Shown here: piece by piece, positions 7,531 through 14,975 of the stretch
Position numbering within the stretch: the stretch's first letter is position 1
Layout of the letters: every line of letters starts with the position of its first letter
Origin: an uncultured Oscillospiraceae bacterium
GTDB taxonomy: Bacteria; Bacillota; Clostridia; Oscillospirales; Acutalibacteraceae
Reading direction: 5' to 3'
Length of the DNA: 22,812 bases
Assembly: GCA_900548545.1 (NCBI GenBank)
Contig: URKX01000034.1
Location: forward strand, 1 to 22,812
Program-made: the position numbers and the translations under genes
The notes under the pieces: model-generated
Told to the model about the DNA's origin: nothing
The model's database searches: none
What the model saw: only the letters and a program-made list of their open reading frames with translations

Positions 7531-7540
7531 CATTTTTAGC

Positions 7541-8107
7541 CTACAGGAAGAAAAACCATGCTACAGCGAAAACAACCACAATGCCGCCAATCACCCGGTT
7601 GACCCCTAGCGCCAAGTCAGAAGGTTCTGCGTCTTTGAAGCGCCAACCGTATTCCAAATACCAGGTAACCTGGGGTGCTGCTAAGGCGAACCCTCCGATA
7701 ACTAGAAGTACCAAGAAAAGCAACAAGTTCTTTTCGGTCTGGGGCTTGGAAGAGAGGGTAACACCAGCCTTTGCCAGGATGTTTTGAAAAGTTTCTCCTG
7801 TGGGGTAAGAGGTTCCTGTATAGTCGTAATCGTCGCTCCACCCGCCGAAACCGCCATTGTTTGTTTCGGTCCAATTCCAGGTAGCCTTGTTGGGATAGGT
7901 GATTACCAGATCATACCCATCGTTTTTCAAATCCAACTGATATTGATATGTATTCTTTCCATCAGAAAGGGTTTGCTGTTCCGTGTCCACAACGTAGGCC
8001 GTCCCTTCCCACTCCACCTGTAGTTTCTCCGCGGCGGCGGGCATTGCCCACAAAAATGCAGCAGCAAATACAAAGAGTAGGATGGCGCAAAACACCCTTT
8101 TTTTCAT
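7541..8107 (-). CDS. Small secreted/membrane protein with signal peptide and two C-terminal membrane segments
   Basis: The 188-residue product begins M-K-K-R with a hydrophobic signal segment to about residue 22 and a likely cleavage after A-M-P-A-A-A. About 100 polar, Tyr/Trp/Gly-rich residues follow. Two hydrophobic segments come at about 128-143 and at the extreme C-terminus, flanking a G-W-R-F-K-D-A-E-P-S-D motif. That motif recalls small Firmicute membrane proteins in the DUF6199 family; the family name is from memory and unchecked. The start at 8107 is set by an excellent SD (AAGGAGGG, 8-base spacing); a longer in-frame start at 8161 lies upstream of the promoter's -10 and was rejected. 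It is a single-gene unit with its own promoter and terminator. Function is unknown. Confidence 0.8.
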   Translation of the reverse strand: MKKRVFCAILLFVFAAAFLWAMPAAAEKLQVEWEGTAYVVDTEQQTLSDGKNTYQYQLDLKNDGYDLVITYPNKATWNWTETNNGGFGGWSDDYDYTGTSYPTGETFQNILAKAGVTLSSKPQTEKNLLLFLVLLVIGGFALAAPQVTWYLEYGWRFKDAEPSDLALGVNRVIGGIVVVFAVAWFFFL

Positions 8108-8132
8108 GCTTATAACCCTCCTTTTTGGGAGT

Positions 8133-8161
8133 AGTATACAATATTTAAGCCAAAAAGGCAA
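8133..8161 (-). promoter_or_regulatory. Sigma-A promoter for the small membrane protein gene
   Basis: On the minus strand, TTGCCT (8156-8161), a 17-base spacer and TATACT (8133-8138) precede the gene. The 5' leader is about 20 bases and ends in the SD. Confidence 0.7.
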
Positions 8162-8166
8162 TGCTT

Positions 8167-8201
8167 AAAAAGCCCTCAGCTTCTCGGCCGAGGGCTTTTT
8201 T
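8167..8201. terminator. Terminator after the HD-domain gene
   Basis: AGCCCTC pairs with GAGGGCT, extended by GC past one mismatch. A-runs and T-runs flank the stem, so on the minus strand the hairpin ends in five Ts. It ends the dipeptidase-HD operon just before the promoter of the next gene. Confidence 0.85.
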
Positions 8202-8212
8202 GTATAGATGGG

Positions 8213-8887
8213 TTAAAGCAGCCTGGTGCCGTTGATCATCAGCTCAAATTGGAGCCCCAAAGTCTGGGCGGCTTTGCGGCAGAGCACCATACGCTCCAAA
8301 AAGATCTCAAAATACTCCATCACGGGGCATATCTCCGTGGCAATCTCAATAGTAAAGATACAGAGCTTCTTTTCCGCGTCAATGTCCAGGTGGGAATCTT
8401 CCACTGCATAGTTCACACGGTCGTGGATATCAGCCTCCAGGACAGCATCCTTCCGTACCCGGGAGCGCCGTACGTCGCTTTTGTCCGAGAGGATCAGCGC
8501 GGCGGCCAATGGATTTACCGGGAAGGCCGTTTTCTCATCGTGATGGCCGATGGCAGAGCAAACCAAACCGATCTCTTCGGGAGGCATATTCAGCTTGTTC
8601 AAGATGGTGAACGCCATCAGGGCGCCGCTGTGGGCGTGATCTACCCGGTTGACCGTGTTGCCAATGTCGTGCATATACCCGGCAATGGCGGCCAGCTGGC
8701 ATTGCCGCTGGGGGTATCCCAGAGAGGCTAGGATCTCCCGGGCAGTGTCGCTGCTGCGTTTCGCGTGGGCAAAACCGTGCTCTGTAAAACCGATGGCGCC
8801 CAGGCAGTCATTGCCGCGGAGGATGTAGCTCTTTACCTCTTCATTGTGGAAGATCTCTTCCGGTGTCACTTGATTGTACACTGCCAT
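8213..8887 (-). CDS. HD-domain metal-dependent phosphohydrolase
   Basis: This 224-residue protein has the HD-superfamily metal motif: His37/His41 region, His73-Asp74 (YMHDIGN), His84/His86, the following His115-His116 (GHHDE) and Asp135 (LILSDKSD). Members hydrolyse phosphomonoesters or phosphodiesters of nucleotides, but the substrate cannot be told here. The last 80 residues show no known domain. It starts 5 bases after the dipeptidase stop, with its SD inside the end of that gene, so the two are cotranscribed. There is no signal peptide and the protein is expected in the cytoplasm. Confidence 0.85.
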   Translation of the reverse strand: MAVYNQVTPEEIFHNEEVKSYILRGNDCLGAIGFTEHGFAHAKRSSDTAREILASLGYPQRQCQLAAIAGYMHDIGNTVNRVDHAHSGALMAFTILNKLNMPPEEIGLVCSAIGHHDEKTAFPVNPLAAALILSDKSDVRRSRVRKDAVLEADIHDRVNYAVEDSHLDIDAEKKLCIFTIEIATEICPVMEYFEIFLERMVLCRKAAQTLGLQFELMINGTRLL

Positions 8888-8892
8888 AAAGG

Positions 8893-10272
8893 TTACTCCG
8901 CGGTGAGCATCCGGTACATGGCCTCCAAGCAGATCTCCGCGTGGAGCTTAAACCGCCGCAGATCCAAGAATTCATTGGCCTGGTGGGCGCGGCCGTCCTC
9001 CTGGTCAGGGAAGCCTGCGCCAAAAGCAACACCCTTGCCAAACATGGTGCGGGCGTATGTGCCGCCGCCCATGGAGAAAATGTCGCAGTCTTCGCCGGTG
9101 ACGTCTTTATAAGCACTTGCCAGCAGGGTGACCAGCTGGCTCTCCTTGGGCAGGTAGAGGGGTTCCGCATCAGAGAGGAGCACAAACTCCAGGCCGCAGC
9201 CCTCAGTCTGCTCTTTCAAAATGGAAGAGATCTCCGGGCCTTTCTTGGTGGCGGGGTAGCGGATGTCCACCGTCAGGCAGCAGGAATCCTTATCCACATT
9301 TACCAGGCCCAGGTTGAAGGTGAGGGGGCCGCTGGGCTCGTCGCTCATCTGTACGCCGATCTTTTCACCGTCCGTGCACAGGCCGATCTTCTTGTGAGCA
9401 AACCAGAAGAAGGGGCCTACCTGCTCTTTGGTAAACACCTTGCACAGCAGCTCCACCAGATGGGAGGCAGCGTTTACGCCATTTTCCGGGGAGGCAGCAT
9501 GAGCAGCCTTGCCGTGTGCCAGCACCTGGCAGCCGGTGTCGGTGGGGGTTACCTCAAACATCCCCTTGGATTTGGCGGCCTTTTCCTGAAGCTTTGCCAC
9601 CTCTTCCTGAGAGCAGGACAGGACGCATTCCGCCTTGAAAGGCACAGCGTTGGCTACGGTGCCGGCCACAAAGGAGCGCACCACAGCGGAGTCATTTTTG
9701 GATTTTACCTGGAAGCCCATATGGCCCTTTTCGCAGTGGCAAATGCCATAGGAAGCGTCGGGGGTAAAGCCCATGTCAGGCTTCTGCTCGTGCTGGAAGT
9801 AATAGGGTATATCGTCCATGCCGATTTCTTCCGCAGAACCGAAAATGACCCGCAGTTTCCGGTTGCCTTTGATACCGGCATCTTTCAAAGCACGCAGACA
9901 GTGCAGGGCCACAATGGCAGGGCCCTTGTTGTCGGAAACGCCCCGTCCGTAGGCGTAGTTATCGTCGATCACCATGGTGTAAGGATCGGTGTTCCAGCCC
10001 TCGCCGGCGGGGACCACGTCCAAATGGGCCATGACCACTGCATTGCCGTCGCCTTCACCGTATTCCGCGTGGGCAGCGTGGTATCCCACATTTTTTGCCT
10101 TTAAGCCATAGCTTTCCGCCAGGGCAACCACCGTATCCAGCGCTTTTGCGCAGTCATCGCCAAAAGGATGTTCCCCTTCCTGGGGTTTTGCCACCGAAGG
10201 GATGGCCACAACCGTGGCTAGGTCTTTCAAAATATCGTCCCAATAATCCAGGATCTTCTCGCCAAACAGCAT
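8893..10272 (-). CDS. pepV: M20-family dipeptidase (PepV/Sapep type)
   Basis: This 459-residue cytoplasmic zinc dipeptidase is predicted to cleave dipeptides taken up or released by peptidases. The M20 signatures are in order: His83 (MAHLDVVP), Asp114 (GVSDNKGP, bridging metal ligand), Glu148-Glu149 (GSAEEIG, general base plus ligand), Asp172 (TPDASYG), and a late His in R-A-H-Q-A-N-E-F. Length and motif spacing match PepV-type enzymes. The start at 10272 has a GAAAGGAA SD and a good promoter at 10327-10355. It is the first gene of a two-gene operon with the HD-domain protein. Family assignment is firm; the exact peptide preference is not shown. Confidence 0.92.
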   Translation of the reverse strand: MLFGEKILDYWDDILKDLATVVAIPSVAKPQEGEHPFGDDCAKALDTVVALAESYGLKAKNVGYHAAHAEYGEGDGNAVVMAHLDVVPAGEGWNTDPYTMVIDDNYAYGRGVSDNKGPAIVALHCLRALKDAGIKGNRKLRVIFGSAEEIGMDDIPYYFQHEQKPDMGFTPDASYGICHCEKGHMGFQVKSKNDSAVVRSFVAGTVANAVPFKAECVLSCSQEEVAKLQEKAAKSKGMFEVTPTDTGCQVLAHGKAAHAASPENGVNAASHLVELLCKVFTKEQVGPFFWFAHKKIGLCTDGEKIGVQMSDEPSGPLTFNLGLVNVDKDSCCLTVDIRYPATKKGPEISSILKEQTEGCGLEFVLLSDAEPLYLPKESQLVTLLASAYKDVTGEDCDIFSMGGGTYARTMFGKGVAFGAGFPDQEDGRAHQANEFLDLRRFKLHAEICLEAMYRMLTAE

Positions 10273-10301
10273 ATGTCTTGTTCCTTTCTACCTTTGAGTA
10301 T

Positions 10302-10317
10302 CCCACTAAGAAGTGGG
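10302..10317. other. Inverted repeat between divergent pepV and spmA
   Basis: CCCACT at 10302-10307 pairs with AGTGGG at 10312-10317 across a four-base loop. It lies just after the predicted transcription start of pepV and inside the spacer of a weak forward promoter candidate (TTGAGT at 10294, TATGTT at 10318). It could be an operator for the divergent pair. Confidence 0.35.
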
Positions 10318-10326
10318 TATGTTCTT

Positions 10327-10355
10327 ACGATAAACTTTTTTATTCCCAAAGTCAA
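10327..10355 (-). promoter_or_regulatory. Sigma-A promoter for pepV
   Basis: On the minus strand, TTGACT (10350-10355), a 17-base spacer and TATCGT (10327-10332) give start of transcription near 10320 and a leader of about 48 bases. Confidence 0.55.
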
Positions 10356-10371
10356 GGGCGTTCCCATGAAA

Positions 10372-10378
10372 AAGGAGG
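10372..10378 (+). promoter_or_regulatory. SD that decides the spmA start
   Basis: AAGGAGG lies 8 bases before the ATG at 10387. Earlier in-frame ATGs at 10273 and 10366 would place this SD inside the coding region and make the protein longer than SpmA usually is. Confidence 0.8.
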
Positions 10379-10386
10379 CTGAATGG

Positions 10387-10974
10387 ATGTTAAATTCCCT
10401 GTGGTTTTTCATGATCATCCTAAGCGTTCTGTGCGCGTTTGCAACCGGGCGCTTGGGGGAGCTCTCCACCGCTTTGATGGATGGGGCGCAAACAGCGGTG
10501 GAGCTTTCCCTATACCTGCTGGGGAGTATGTGCGCCTGGTTGGGGTTCTTGAAGATCGCCGAAAAAAGTGGCCTTACCCAGCTGTTGGCCCGGTGCTTAT
10601 CCCCTGTCATAGGGCGTTTGTTCCCAGAGTACCGGGGGGACAGGGGCATCCAGGGGAAGATCGCCATGAACCTTTCCGCCAACCTGTTAGGGTTGGGAAA
10701 CGCTGCCACTCCGTTGGGGCTGGCCGCTATGGAAGCAATGGCGGCGAGAAACCCTCCCAAAGAGGCCCCCACCCGGGGGATGATCTTGTTCGTGGTGGTC
10801 AATACAGCATCCCTCCAGTTGATCCCGCTGAATATGGCAGCTATGCGGGCCAGCTGTGGAAGCACTGCGCCTTTTTCTATTTTGCCAGCGGTTTGGGTCA
10901 CCTCAGCAGCCTCCCTCGTGGTGTGTGTGGCTGCCTGTAAGCTTCTGGAAAGGGATCCTCTATGGAACAGGTAG
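10387..10974 (+). CDS. spmA: Spore maturation protein A
   Basis: The 195-residue membrane protein matches SpmA (about 196 residues in Bacillus subtilis). It begins M-L-N-S-L-W-F-F-M-I, typical of the family, and carries the conserved N-L-L-G-L-G-N-A-A-T-P-L-G segment around residues 98-110. Several hydrophobic segments indicate an integral membrane protein with a nucleoside-transporter-gate-like fold. SpmA and SpmB are needed for full dehydration of the spore core. The last 13 bases overlap spmB, so the two are translated together. No sporulation-sigma promoter was recognised with confidence in the 114 bases upstream. The gene supports an endospore-forming host. Confidence 0.93.
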   Translation: MLNSLWFFMIILSVLCAFATGRLGELSTALMDGAQTAVELSLYLLGSMCAWLGFLKIAEKSGLTQLLARCLSPVIGRLFPEYRGDRGIQGKIAMNLSANLLGLGNAATPLGLAAMEAMAARNPPKEAPTRGMILFVVVNTASLQLIPLNMAAMRASCGSTAPFSILPAVWVTSAASLVVCVAACKLLERDPLWNR

Positions 10975-11480
10975 CGGCGGCAGCCTTACCGGTGATCGTT
11001 GGATTGATCCTTTTGGCGGGATACGTCAAGGGGCTTCCCCTGTTTGACCTCTTCCTCTCCGGGGCGAAGGAGGGGTTACAGACCTCCCTCAAGTTGCTAC
11101 CAACCCTGATTGGTTTGATTGTGGCAGTGACCATGCTCCGGGCTTCTGGCTTGTTGGAGCTCCTCTGCGGGCTGCTAGGCCCGGCAGCAGAGGCCATGGG
11201 TGTTTCCCCCCAGCTGCTGCCTTTGGCACTGTTGCGGCCTGTTTCCGGTAGTGGGGCGTCTGCCTACACCTTGGACCTTCTGAAGCAGTTCGGCCCGGAC
11301 AGCGAAACCGGCCGCATCGCTTCGGTGCTGACTTCCTCCACAGAAACCACCTTCTATGCAGTGGCGGTTTACTTTGGGGCCTGCGGTTACAAGCGGTTGC
11401 GGTATACCGTCCCCGCAGCCTTGTTAGGGGATGCAACCGCTCTGCTGGTTTCCATTTTTGCGGTAAAATTCCTGGGGTAG
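10962..11480 (+). CDS. spmB: Spore maturation protein B
   Basis: The 172-residue integral membrane protein has the SpmB hallmarks: R-P-V-S-G-S-G-A near residues 92-99 and a following S-S-T-E-T-T-F-Y-A motif. It works with SpmA in spore core dehydration and is probably in the same membrane complex. It overlaps spmA by 13 bases and has a GAAAGGG SD inside spmA. No clear terminator follows, so some read-through into the adenosine deaminase gene 93 bases downstream is possible. Confidence 0.93.
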   Translation: MEQVAAAALPVIVGLILLAGYVKGLPLFDLFLSGAKEGLQTSLKLLPTLIGLIVAVTMLRASGLLELLCGLLGPAAEAMGVSPQLLPLALLRPVSGSGASAYTLDLLKQFGPDSETGRIASVLTSSTETTFYAVAVYFGACGYKRLRYTVPAALLGDATALLVSIFAVKFLG

Positions 11481-11518
11481 CGGCTTCATGGTCGGGAAGA
11501 GAAATACCTCCCAGGTGC

Positions 11519-11547
11519 TTTCCATTCTCCCCAAATTGGGGTATAAT
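11519..11547 (+). promoter_or_regulatory. Sigma-A promoter for adenosine deaminase, with palindromic spacer
   Basis: TTTCCA (11519-11524), a 17-base spacer and a perfect TATAAT (11542-11547). The spacer ends in the 13-base inverted repeat CCCCAAATTGGGG (11529-11541), directly abutting the -10, which is a good place for a repressor site. Confidence 0.65.
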
Positions 11548-11559
11548 GAAAAAAACTTC

Positions 11560-11565
11560 AGGAGG
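11560..11565 (+). promoter_or_regulatory. SD that decides the adenosine deaminase start
   Basis: AGGAGG ends at 11565, 8 bases before the GTG at 11574. Another in-frame GTG at 11565 overlaps this SD and cannot be served by it. Confidence 0.8.
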
Positions 11566-11573
11566 TGGCCACT

Positions 11574-12554
11574 GTGATCGACCTGCATTTACACCTTGAC
11601 GGCTCCCTTTCCCCGACACTGGTGAAGCGGTTAGCCCAGGACCAGCATTTCCCGTTGCCTTCGGGGGATTTGGAAAGCGCGCTTTCTGTCCCAACCGACT
11701 GTGAGAGTCTCAACGACTATTTGCGCTGCTTTGATTTACCAGTGTCGTTGCTTCAAACACGGGAAAGCTTGACCCTTGCGGTCCAGGAACTGTCTGCCCG
11801 GCTGGAAGCCCAAGGGTTACTCTATGCCGAGCTGCGATTTGCCCCTTCCCAGCACACCCGCCAGGGGTTGACCCAAGCCCAGGTGGTAGAGGCGGCCATT
11901 GCTGGGCTGCCAAAGCCGAAAACAGGAGCGGGGTGGAGTTTTTCCTGCCAGCTGATTCTTTGCTGTATGCGTGGTGGGGAAGAGGCGGCCAATTTGGAAA
12001 CGGTGGAAGTTGCCAGGAGCTTTTTGGGCAAGGGCGTCTGTGCCTTGGACCTTGCCGGGGCTGAGGCCCCGTATCCCACCAGTCAGTATGGAGAGCTTTT
12101 CTCCTTGGCAAAGAGCTGGGGAGTCCCCTTTACCCTCCACGCGGGGGAGGCCGCCGGCCCAGAGAGCATTTGGCAGGCTTTGAAACTGGGCGCCAGCCGG
12201 ATTGGCCACGGGGTCCGGGCAAGGGAGGACCGTCAGCTGCTTCAAGAGCTTTTCCGCCGCCGTATCCCGCTGGAACTCTGTCCCACCAGCAACCTCCAAA
12301 CCAAGGCTGTCCCTTCCTTGTCGGAGTTTCCCCTGCGGGAATATTTGGAACAAGGGTTGCTGGTTACCATGAACACGGACAACATGACAGTTTCCCGCAC
12401 CACCTTGGCGGGGGAATGCGCTTTGCTGGAAATCACCCCCCAGGAGCGCCGTCAGCTGCTGTTAAACAGTGTGGAGGCAGCCTTTCTTCCCAATGACTGC
12501 AAACCTGCCTTGAGAAGGCAAATAGAGGCTTCTCTAGCCAAGAAAAAGGTCTAA
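11574..12554 (+). CDS. add: Adenosine deaminase family protein (GTG start)
   Basis: This 326-residue TIM-barrel enzyme is predicted to convert adenosine to inosine and ammonia in purine salvage. Metal and catalytic residues are in place: His5/His7 (HLHLDGS), His189 and Glu192 (HAGEA), His212 (RIGHGV), and Asp269 in MNTDN. The residue after that Asp is Asn270, whereas classical adenosine deaminases read Asp-Asp. C-P-T-S-N-L-Q-T is also typical of the family. The start is GTG, set by the AGGAGG SD. It has its own promoter, so it is probably a separate unit from spmAB. Adenine deaminase or a related aminohydrolase is the main alternative. Confidence 0.88.
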   Translation: MIDLHLHLDGSLSPTLVKRLAQDQHFPLPSGDLESALSVPTDCESLNDYLRCFDLPVSLLQTRESLTLAVQELSARLEAQGLLYAELRFAPSQHTRQGLTQAQVVEAAIAGLPKPKTGAGWSFSCQLILCCMRGGEEAANLETVEVARSFLGKGVCALDLAGAEAPYPTSQYGELFSLAKSWGVPFTLHAGEAAGPESIWQALKLGASRIGHGVRAREDRQLLQELFRRRIPLELCPTSNLQTKAVPSLSEFPLREYLEQGLLVTMNTDNMTVSRTTLAGECALLEITPQERRQLLLNSVEAAFLPNDCKPALRRQIEASLAKKKV

Positions 12555-12586
12555 AAGGCTGTAGAAGATCCTTCCGAAAAGCTGTG

Positions 12587-12614
12587 TTGTTTTCTCAAAA
12601 AGAAATTTTATTAT
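12587..12614 (+). promoter_or_regulatory. Candidate promoter for rubredoxin
   Basis: TTGTTT (12587-12592), a 16-base spacer and TATTAT (12609-12614). The -35 is weak and the surroundings are AT-rich, so other -10 elements in this stretch are possible. It would give a leader of about 95 bases. Confidence 0.4.
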
Positions 12615-12628
12615 GATTCTAAAAGGGA

Positions 12629-12687
12629 ATAATAACCACGGGAAAGTGGAATATTATGGAGAAGAAAAGTGGGGGATTATTGCCCCC
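12629..12687 (+). other. Two hairpins in the rubredoxin leader
   Basis: The first hairpin (12629-12657) pairs ATAATA and CCAC with GTGG and TATTAT around a GGGAAA loop, with a small internal loop. The second (12671-12687) pairs GGGGG with CCCCC. They end 12 bases before the SD. No known riboswitch class was recognised. Confidence 0.4.
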
Positions 12688-12715
12688 GCTGGATACTTGA
12701 AGGAGGTACAAACCA

Positions 12716-12874
12716 ATGGAAGTGTATGTGTGCGACGTTTGCGGCTACCGCTATGATCCCGCTGTGGGCGATCCCGATAACGGCATTGCTCCCGGCACCG
12801 CCTTTGAAGATCTTCCCGAGGATTGGGTCTGCCCCCTGTGCGGCGTAGGCAAGGATCAGTTCTCTCAGGAGTAA
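12716..12874 (+). CDS. Rubredoxin
   Basis: This 52-residue protein has the two rubredoxin Cys-x2-Cys knuckles (VCDVCGY and VCPLCGV) that bind one iron, plus the conserved Tyr, the D-P-D-N-G-I segment and D-L-P-E-D-W. Length is typical. It is a soluble one-electron carrier, in anaerobes usually serving oxygen or peroxide reductases such as rubrerythrin, none of which is encoded nearby. A strong AAGGAGGT SD lies 8 bases before the ATG. It is a single-gene unit with its own leader and terminator, between adenosine deaminase and the convergent ATPase operon. Confidence 0.97.
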   Translation: MEVYVCDVCGYRYDPAVGDPDNGIAPGTAFEDLPEDWVCPLCGVGKDQFSQE

Positions 12875-12890
12875 TTTGTAAGAGTACAGA

Positions 12891-12923
12891 AAAAGGACGG
12901 CCCGGTTTTGGGGCCGTCCTTTT
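12891..12923. terminator. Bidirectional terminator between rubredoxin and the ATPase operon
   Basis: A 13-base perfect stem, AAAAGGACGGCCC with its complement, has a 7-base loop and T-runs on both strands. It can end rubredoxin transcription on the plus strand and the V-ATPase operon on the minus strand. Confidence 0.92.
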
Positions 12924-12936
12924 GTTATGCTGGGAC

Positions 12937-13596
12937 TTAGGGGCTTTCATACCCGTGGGCCTGTTGCAGCATCATATCTTTTACCTTCATCAACCGCACC
13001 TGGGTGGAACGCTCGTTTTCGTCCAGCTTCATGGTGATGTAGCGGATGGTTTCCTGAAGCTGTGGGATCATCACGTGTTCCAGGGCATTGACCCGTCGCC
13101 GGGTCTTTTCGATTTCCGCAGCCATCAGCTGGCAGGATTTCTCACTTTCTGCCAGTTTTAGCATGGCGGGGAATACGGCGGCCAGCGACTCCACAGCGTC
13201 ATCCAAGTCACCAGAGGTAAAGGCGAACCCGTAGGAGAACAGATCCCCCTGTTCCGGTGTGCGGGTGTGGAAGGTGAATTTCGGCACTTCCACGCTCATG
13301 ACGTTTTCCACTGCGCACTCCAAAGAAACCTTCTGCTTGGGGCACAACAGTGCTGTGTTGAGCACCGCGTCCTGCATTCCAGCCCGGGCAAGCATAAAGT
13401 TCTGGTTGGCTGCCCGGATACCTTCTTCCACCTCCAAACGAAGTTTCCTGTTTTCACGCACCCGTTCCAAGAACAGCCGCATCAGCTCGTCACGTTTGTC
13501 CTTGAGCAGTTTGTGTCCCCGGGTGGCAGTGGTCAGTTTCTTTTTCAAGCGTGTCAGTTCCATGCGGGTGGGGTTCACCTGCAATCGTTCCGCCAT
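12937..13596 (-). CDS. atpD (ntpD): V-type ATP synthase subunit D
   Basis: Subunit D is the central rotor shaft that turns inside the A3B3 head. The 219-residue protein has the N-terminal V-N-P-T-R-M-E-L motif, a long N-terminal helix, a globular middle, and the C-terminal E-K-T-R-R-R-V-N-A-L-E helix that forms the coiled coil. ATG at 13596 is preferred: the GTG three codons earlier has the GGAAAGG SD almost touching it, while the ATG sits 11 bases away. It is the last gene of the operon, 5 bases after the B subunit stop. Confidence 0.94.
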   Translation of the reverse strand: MAERLQVNPTRMELTRLKKKLTTATRGHKLLKDKRDELMRLFLERVRENRKLRLEVEEGIRAANQNFMLARAGMQDAVLNTALLCPKQKVSLECAVENVMSVEVPKFTFHTRTPEQGDLFSYGFAFTSGDLDDAVESLAAVFPAMLKLAESEKSCQLMAAEIEKTRRRVNALEHVMIPQLQETIRYITMKLDENERSTQVRLMKVKDMMLQQAHGYESP

Positions 13597-13601
13597 GGCG
13601 C

Positions 13602-14975
13602 TCACACCTTTCCGTAATACTCGTCTAAGAGCGCATCGCTGATGCGTTTCAACTCACTTCTGGGAAGCAGTTCCAACAGCTTCCACCCAATGTCCAGCGT
13701 TTCCTCAATGGAGCGGTCCGTGTTGTACCCTTGGGAAACATACTCTTTCTCAAAGGCGTCAGCAAACTTGGCGTACAGCTTGTCGATCTCGGTTAAAGCT
13801 GCTTCCCCCAGCACCACCATCAGCTCTTTGGCCTCTTTGCCTCGGGCGTAGGCTGCAAACAGCTGGTTCATGGTGGCCGAGTGGTCTTTCCGGGTCTTTC
13901 CCTCACCAATGCCCTTGTCCTTCAAACGGGACAGGGAGGGGAGAACGTCGATGGGCGGGGAAATGTTCTTCCGGTAGAGCTCCCGGCTCAGGATGATCTG
14001 GCCTTCCGTGATGTACCCGGTCAAGTCGGGGATGGGATGGGTCTTGTCATCCTCGGGCATGGAGAGAATGGGGATCATGGTGATGGAACCCGCTTTGCCC
14101 TTTTGCCGTCCGGCCCGTTCGTACAGGGAGGCGAGGTCTGTATACATATAGCCGGGATAGCCACGGCGTCCGGGGACTTCCTTCCGGGCTGCGGATACCT
14201 CCCGCAGGGCATCGGCGTAGTTGGTGATATCGGTGAGGATGACCAGCACGTGCATCCCCTTTTCAAAGGCTAGGTATTCCGCTGCCGTCAAAGCCATACG
14301 GGGGGTGGCGATGCGCTCCACCGCCGGGTCGTTTGCCAGGTTGACAAACAACACGGTGCGGTCAATGGCCCCGGTTTCCTGAAAGCTCTTTACAAAGTAG
14401 TCGGACTCCTCAAAGGTGATGCCCATGGCAGCAAACACCACAGCGAAAGGCTCGCTGGCGCCGCGCACTTTTGCCTGGCGGGCGATCTGGGCAGCTAGCT
14501 GGGCATGGGGAAGGCCGCTAGCAGAGAAGATGGGCAGCTTCTGCCCCCGGACCAAGGTGTTTAGGCCATCAATGGCGGAAACACCGGTCTGGATAAATTC
14601 CTGAGGATAGTTCCGGGCAGCGGGGTTCATAGGCAAGCCGTTGACGTCCGCCCGGCGGTCGGGAAGGATTTCCGGCCCGCCGTCAATGGGGCGGCCCAGG
14701 CCATCAAACACACGGCCCAGCATATCCCCGCTGACGCCCAGTTCCATGCTTCTGCCCAGAAAACGCACTTTGCTGCTTTCCAGGTTGATGCCGGTGGAGT
14801 TTTCGAACAGCTGTACCAGGGCGTTTCCCTCGTTGATCTCCAGGACTTTGCAGCGGCGTTTTTCCCCGCTGAACAGCTCGATTTCCCCCAGCTCGTCATA
14901 GGCCACGCCTTCCACGCCTTTCACCAGCATCAGGGGGCCTGCCACCTCTTGGATCGTACGGTATTCCTTTGGCAT
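13602..14975 (-). CDS. atpB (ntpB): V-type ATP synthase subunit B
   Basis: This 457-residue non-catalytic subunit of the A3B3 head resembles subunit A but has no working P-loop: the corresponding segment reads F-S-A-S-G-L-P-H. The conserved S-L-S-R-L and G-I-G-E-G-K-T-R segments, which supply the arginine finger region to the neighbouring catalytic site, are present. Its ATG overlaps the stop of subunit A by one base (TAATG), and an AAAGGAGGA SD lies within the end of that gene. Length and motifs are normal for the family. Confidence 0.96.
   Translation of the reverse strand: MPKEYRTIQEVAGPLMLVKGVEGVAYDELGEIELFSGEKRRCKVLEINEGNALVQLFENSTGINLESSKVRFLGRSMELGVSGDMLGRVFDGLGRPIDGGPEILPDRRADVNGLPMNPAARNYPQEFIQTGVSAIDGLNTLVRGQKLPIFSASGLPHAQLAAQIARQAKVRGASEPFAVVFAAMGITFEESDYFVKSFQETGAIDRTVLFVNLANDPAVERIATPRMALTAAEYLAFEKGMHVLVILTDITNYADALREVSAARKEVPGRRGYPGYMYTDLASLYERAGRQKGKAGSITMIPILSMPEDDKTHPIPDLTGYITEGQIILSRELYRKNISPPIDVLPSLSRLKDKGIGEGKTRKDHSATMNQLFAAYARGKEAKELMVVLGEAALTEIDKLYAKFADAFEKEYVSQGYNTDRSIEETLDIGWKLLELLPRSELKRISDALLDEYYGKV

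Noticed and set aside
8941..10104. 387-codon plus-strand open frame opposite pepV
   Set aside because: Antisense to a complete M20 dipeptidase; no domain seen and no promoter in front.
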